DNA of 64,000 bases from Mallotus nudiflorus (lineage: Eukaryota; Streptophyta; Magnoliopsida; Malpighiales; Euphorbiaceae). The stretch lies in assembly GCA_947683625.1 (NCBI GenBank), contig CANTUR010000285.1, positions 744,001 through 808,000 of the forward strand, written 5' to 3'. The notes below the pieces were generated by a model. The model was not told where the DNA came from and did no database searches. It saw nothing but the letters and a program-made list of their open reading frames with translations. Positions 58,759 through 64,000 of this stretch are shown piece by piece. The translations under genes were made by a program, and so were the position numbers. How positions within the stretch are numbered: position 1 is the first letter of the stretch; every line of letters begins with the position of its first letter.

Positions 58759-61700
58759 CGTGTCACGACCCAAACCGGGGGCCATGACCAGTACTAGAGA
58801 ATGAGAATTCTTTCGAATCCGGAACCTGTAGCAAGCCTTAAAAATAAAAACAACAATAAATAATTAAAATATACCGTAATTAAAATTTCAATTTAACATA
58901 AATAGATAATTTTCTTCATATCACGAAATAATTTAATACAATATTCAGATTAAAATATCTGAATTAAAATCTCATACAACAAAATAATTAAAACTCACTA
59001 CTGTTACAAATATAACTACTGCAATTTCTAAAATACAATAATAAATAATTAAGTAAGTAATTTACATAGTAAAGCCGGGGTGGAAGAAATCCGACGGATA
59101 AGCCTACTGCTGAGGTTTGAAGAAGAGGACTCTCCTATAAAAATATCAACTAAAGGGAGTCAGACCTCACTGAGTGAATTATTATAATATATATACATGA
59201 ATAACTAAATGTCAAATGCAGACACTCAAAAGTATATATAATAAATATATATACAGGCAAGTACACACAAATGCTAAAAATCACTTTATAATTAATTCTG
59301 AAAACATCGGTTTATGAAGGATCAAATAGAACCCTAAGTTGTCGCAACCTCAAATATTAATAGGAAACGCTCTAGCCATACAGGCTCACTTAATTCCAAG
59401 TAAATTCACTTAATCCAACTAGACAATAGACTGGCCCTTAGACACTAAGTCGACCGAGCTCCAGCAATTTGACTGTCAGTGCGATTGGCCCCGAGACATT
59501 TGGTCAACTGAGCTCCAACAATCAAACCATCAATTACATCACATCTAAAATAACTTAATCATATCATTCTTAATCAAATCATAATACCACAAATGATTCT
59601 CACTCAACCCTAAATCTATCGCACCGGTATGTACACGGTCCTAGTGCTGCCCACTAGGAAGCACGTTCTATCGATATCCTTCATTAAAGATAAAACATAC
59701 ATTTGAGAATAAATATATGTACAATGACATTCAAAATAATCAAATAAACCATATATATACTAGAAATATACCTAAAATAAACTAAATATATTTCAGGTAT
59801 ATATACATAAAATAAATTCAATTAAATAATGAAATATACTCAAAATCAACCAATAATATATTTAAACATAATTTGAAATATAAATAAAAAAGAAAGCGTG
59901 CATTTATTTTAAAATATACCAATAATATACTAAAAATATACCTAAGCATTTAATAAAGCAATTATGCAAAACTTTACATTTAAAACATATAATTCTAAAA
60001 CATGCAACCTAAAACAATGTATATATATCATAATAACTCACAGGGATGCGCTCCTCGAGATTGGTCTGACAGGCCTGGTCCCTTAGGCCTCGGTTTCGAC
60101 ACAACTAAACAATAAAAATGATTACGAATCAGAATATATATCTAACTTAGGATTCTAGAGACTCAATCTAGAATTACTAAACACGAACAGACACAAAATA
60201 GGAATTAGACCCGATGTCACGTTTTATGAGAATTCTGCCAAAAATTTGGCAAAAACTCCTCTGTAAAACGGACATTTCTCTACTAAAAAGTAGAGCCGGT
60301 CCTGCAAGGAAAAATACACTTCAAATACCATAAATTCTCACAACCCTCGGTTGGGATCCCGAACTATAAAAATTCTCCAACCGAGGTCCACAATTCAATA
60401 CAAGTTTAATAATACAATAAAATATATAAAAATTCAATAAACACCAAAAATGCCCTTCAAATATCAAGATATAGCAATTTAAGTATTAAAACACCAAAAG
60501 TAATTATTTTACCAATAATTACTTAAAAACCTTAATAATAATATAATATTATTAAAAATCCGTTTTCTCGATAATTCAATATAATTTAATAAAAATTCAT
60601 TTTACAAAACCAAATTTCTTAATTAGTCCAAACATATATTAAAAATTACTAAAAAAAATCCATTTATTTACAAAAATAGTATATTAGATATAATTTGAAA
60701 ATAATTTTTGAGAATTAGTATTAATTAATTAAAATTAGTAAATAATTTATGAAAAATAATTTTTGTACCTCAAATATTCATAAAAATCAATTAAAGATAA
60801 TATTTAATAAAATTATCACCAAATTACCAAATTACCCCTAATATTTAAAAATACACATAAAATACTAAGAATACTAAAAAATTCAATACAAATTATATAA
60901 ATACACAAAAATTATTTTCTCAACATATTTCTCAATAATATCAACAAATACATATAATTAACCAACTATTTCTAATTAAATATATATTTAACCTATATTT
61001 CCAAAACTAACATAAATTAAAAAAAATTATAAAAATTACACAAAAAACATAAAAATTCTAAAATTACTAATAACCACCAATAACACCAAAAATCACAATT
61101 TCATAATTTATATAATTAATTTACGAAAATAATAAAATATTCAAAAATTCACAAAAATCAAAATAATTTCCAAAAAGTACACAAAAATTCAGGGATGTAG
61201 ATTGAGCTAAGGGGGACAACTTTTGTAAAAGGATTTTCCATGAGTCAAGCAAGAATTATCGAAAAAAACAAAAAACCAAAAATGGCCGAAATAAAAATGA
61301 GCTAGAAACCTCACCACAACGCGTTTTCAAGCTAGAAGGAGCTCAGAATCCTCCTCCTCGAAGCTCTAGGAGTTCAACACCACCGGAAATGTCCGATTTG
61401 GTGGCTGGATGGAGGAGAACGGCGAGGAAACATGATTCAGCCAGAAAAGGGAGCTGAGGTCCTTACCGGCATTGGAGAAGGAAGGGAAGTCGACAGAGCT
61501 GGCTGGGGAAGAGGTGGTCGATGGCGTAAGGGCTAGAGGCACACCGACGGCCGGCGAATGGCAGTGACAGGCAATGAGGGTGGGGGATCGGGGAGAGAAA
61601 AGAAAGAATGGAAGGGTTTTTATTTTTTTGTATATATTCTTACATAAAACTATATAATATAATGTAAATAAACTATATATTATAATGTAAATAAACTATA

Positions 61701-61864
61701 TATTATAATATATTATTCTATTTTACTAAATTCACACACCACACACTTAAATATTCACACACACATATATATATATATACACACACACATATATTAATAT
61801 ATTACACATTAATATTAATAATATACACATATAATATTAACATTAAACCCTAATATATATGTGC

Positions 61865-61899
<35 letters not shown>

Positions 61900-62049
61900 A
61901 TAAACTTATAAAATACAATTAAATAATGTAATTTATTAAAAATGATAATATTAAAATATTAATGCAACAAATAAAGTATTATTAAAACAATATTGTCCAA
62001 AATATTAAACCACAATATAAACAATTACGTAGAAAATTTTTAATTAAAC

Positions 62050-62087
<38 letters not shown>

Positions 62088-62182
62088 TCACAAGATAATA
62101 AAATAATAAAATATTATTTTAAAATTATTAACACTGCATATCCTATTTTAAAATAAAATAATTTAAAACCTGAGTTATTACA
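58759..62182 (+). mobile_element. Solo long-LTR-like insertion, copy c (3.4 kb), nested in copy b
   Basis: It starts TGTCACGACCC and ends GAGTTATTACA, with TG/CA ends. The flanks GGTCG (58754-58758) and AGTCC (62183-62187) are diverged copies of GGTCC, the sequence expected at that position from copy c's own interior (GCCGGTCCTGCAAG, about 60295-60308). There is no coding sequence. The PBS and second LTR are absent, so a solo LTR is likely. The class is uncertain, probably Ty3/gypsy. Confidence 0.82.
61640..62090. repeat. Microsatellite cluster inside copy c: (TA)n, (CA)n, (AAT)n
   Basis: (CA)n/(TA)n lies at about 61755-61795, (TA)n at about 61866-61903 and (AAT)n at about 62050-62086. The first two are homologous to the expanded tracts at 63509-63815 in copy b. 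Confidence 0.85.
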
Positions 62183-63505
62183 AGTCCTGCAAGAAAAATA
62201 CACTTCGAATATAAAAATCCTCGGTTGGGATCCCGAATTACAAAATTCCTCAACCGAGGTCCACAATTCACCAAAATTCAAATAATACAATAAAATATAT
62301 TAAAATCAATAAATATCATAAATACCCTTAAAACCTTGAAATATAGCATATTTAACATTAAAACATCAAAATAATTATTTTCCTAATAATTACTTAAAAA
62401 TCCTAAATAATAATATAATATTATAAAAATCAAATTTTTTCGATAATTCAATATAATTTAATAAAAACTCACTTTACTAATCCAAATAGCTTAATTAGCC
62501 CAAATACATTTTAAAAAATTACTAAAAATCCATTTTATTACAAAAATAGTATATAATATATTTTTTGAAAATAATTTTTAAAAATCAGTATTAATTAATT
62601 AAAAATAGTAAATAATTTATAAAAATCATTTTTATACCTCAAATATTATTAAAACCAATTAAACATAGTGTTTAACTAAAATTATCACTAAATTACACAA
62701 TTAACCCTAATATTCAAAAATTCACATAATATACTAATAATACTAAAAAATTCAATAAAAATTATATAAATACACAAAAATTATTTTCTCAACATATATC
62801 TCAATAATATCAACAAAAACATATAATTAACCAATTATTTATAACAAAATATATATTTAATCTAATTTTTCAAAATTGACATAACCTTAAAATAATTATA
62901 AAAATTACACAAAAATTATAAACTCAACTCTAAAATTAATAATAACTACTAATAACACCAAAAATCACAATTTTACAATTTATATAATTAATTTATGAAA
63001 ATTAATAAAAAATTTAAAAATTCACCAAAAATCAAATAAATTCTAAAAATAAAAAAAAATGTAGATGTAGATTGAGCTTCTAGGAACAATATTTGTTAAG
63101 GAAGATTGACTGAATCAAGCTAAATCAACTTAAAAAAATTTTTGAAACCCTAATGTTCAAAAACAAAAAAAATTAACAAAACTCACAAATGAGGAGGATG
63201 AACTTGAACCAAGTTAGGATTCGACCTCCTCGGAGCTCTAGGAGTTGAACGGCATTAGAATCACATGAAGAGGTGCCAAAAAAGCTTGGAATGCCGGTGA
63301 GACCAACTTTCGGCCAAAATGGGTATTTCAGTCATTGCCGGCATTGGGGAAGGAGAGGAGGACGGTGGAGATGGCAAAGGGAGGGGGTGGTTGACGGCGA
63401 AGGGTGGGGAGGCACTCTAACAGTGGAGGATCGGCGTGACAGGCGGAGGAGGAGGAGGTTCAGGTTGATTACGGGAAGAAGAAGAAGAAAAATGTTTATA
63501 ATTTA

Positions 63506-63637
<132 letters not shown>

Positions 63638-63734
63638 ACACACACTAATCTCCACACACATGTATATTAATATATATATATACACACACATACATATATT
63701 CACACACAAATAAAATAATAATACTAACCCTAAT

Positions 63735-63737
63735 ATA

Positions 63738-63815
<78 letters not shown>
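63735..63815. repeat. (TG)n-(TA)n microsatellite, ~80 bp
   Basis: A TGTGTG run passes directly into a TATATA run. It is the homologue of the shorter tract at about 61856-61903. Confidence 0.96.
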
Positions 63816-63818
<3 letters not shown>

Positions 63819-64000
63819 ACACACAAAATATTCATGCAATAATGTATTTTAATAAAAATAAAAATAAAAATAATAATAACAATAAAAATAAACAACATCA
63901 TTTTAAAAAAATATAATAACATTAGTACTTAAATAATATTATTAAAATAATTCGTTTCAAAGTAGTAAAAATAACGTAAATAAATTTCCAAAAGAATAAG

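Overview
This is nuclear DNA from a flowering plant, almost certainly a eudicot. The genes have many short introns, the intergenic DNA is very AT-rich, and LTR-retrotransposon debris dominates. The species cannot be fixed from the sequence. No tRNA or rRNA genes and no CRISPR arrays were seen.

Four genes can be supported by exon-by-exon reading. (1) A DUF1666 protein (348-3990, +, 5 exons, 774 aa). (2) Cytosolic ribosomal protein L34 (4971-6209, +, 4 exons, 120 aa), with telo-box motifs in its promoter. (3) A NAC transcription factor of the FEZ/NAC094 type (46078-44661, -, 3 exons, 405 aa). (4) A DEG8-like chloroplast Deg/HtrA serine protease (51774-55703, +, 13 exons, 462 aa) with an intact His-Asp-Ser triad and one GC-AG intron. 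From memory, Arabidopsis keeps this gene set in pieces: DUF1666 next to RPL34, FEZ next to RPL34, and DUF1666 with NAC094 and DEG8. The window therefore looks like an ancestral gene block stretched by transposons.

The 38 kb between RPL34 and NAC is a stack of insertions. It holds: a degenerate Ty1/copia element (11018-15812, TSD ATAAG) that splits a duplicated fragment of the NAC gene; a 30-bp minisatellite (about 16.36-17.58 kb); a 1.54 kb solo-LTR-like insertion (19133-20672); an inverted long-LTR relic (about 20860-23605); a four-LTR, three-internal-region TRIM-like tandem array flanked by one 5-bp TSD (23743-27447); an Athila-like Ty3/gypsy relic with LTR, tRNA-Asp-type PBS, gag and protease but no RT or integrase (from 28174); a candidate mitochondrial DNA insertion (about 32850-37600); and a run of three different tandem arrays (periods about 58, 40 and 91 bp) ending at a polypurine tract (40671-40680).

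Beyond DEG8, 57224-64000 contains two nested copies of the same long LTR. One copy (58759-62182) sits inside the other, with a recognisable 5-bp target duplication. Long (TA)n tracts lie near the window end. The most unusual single structure is the TRIM-like array at 23.7-27.4 kb.
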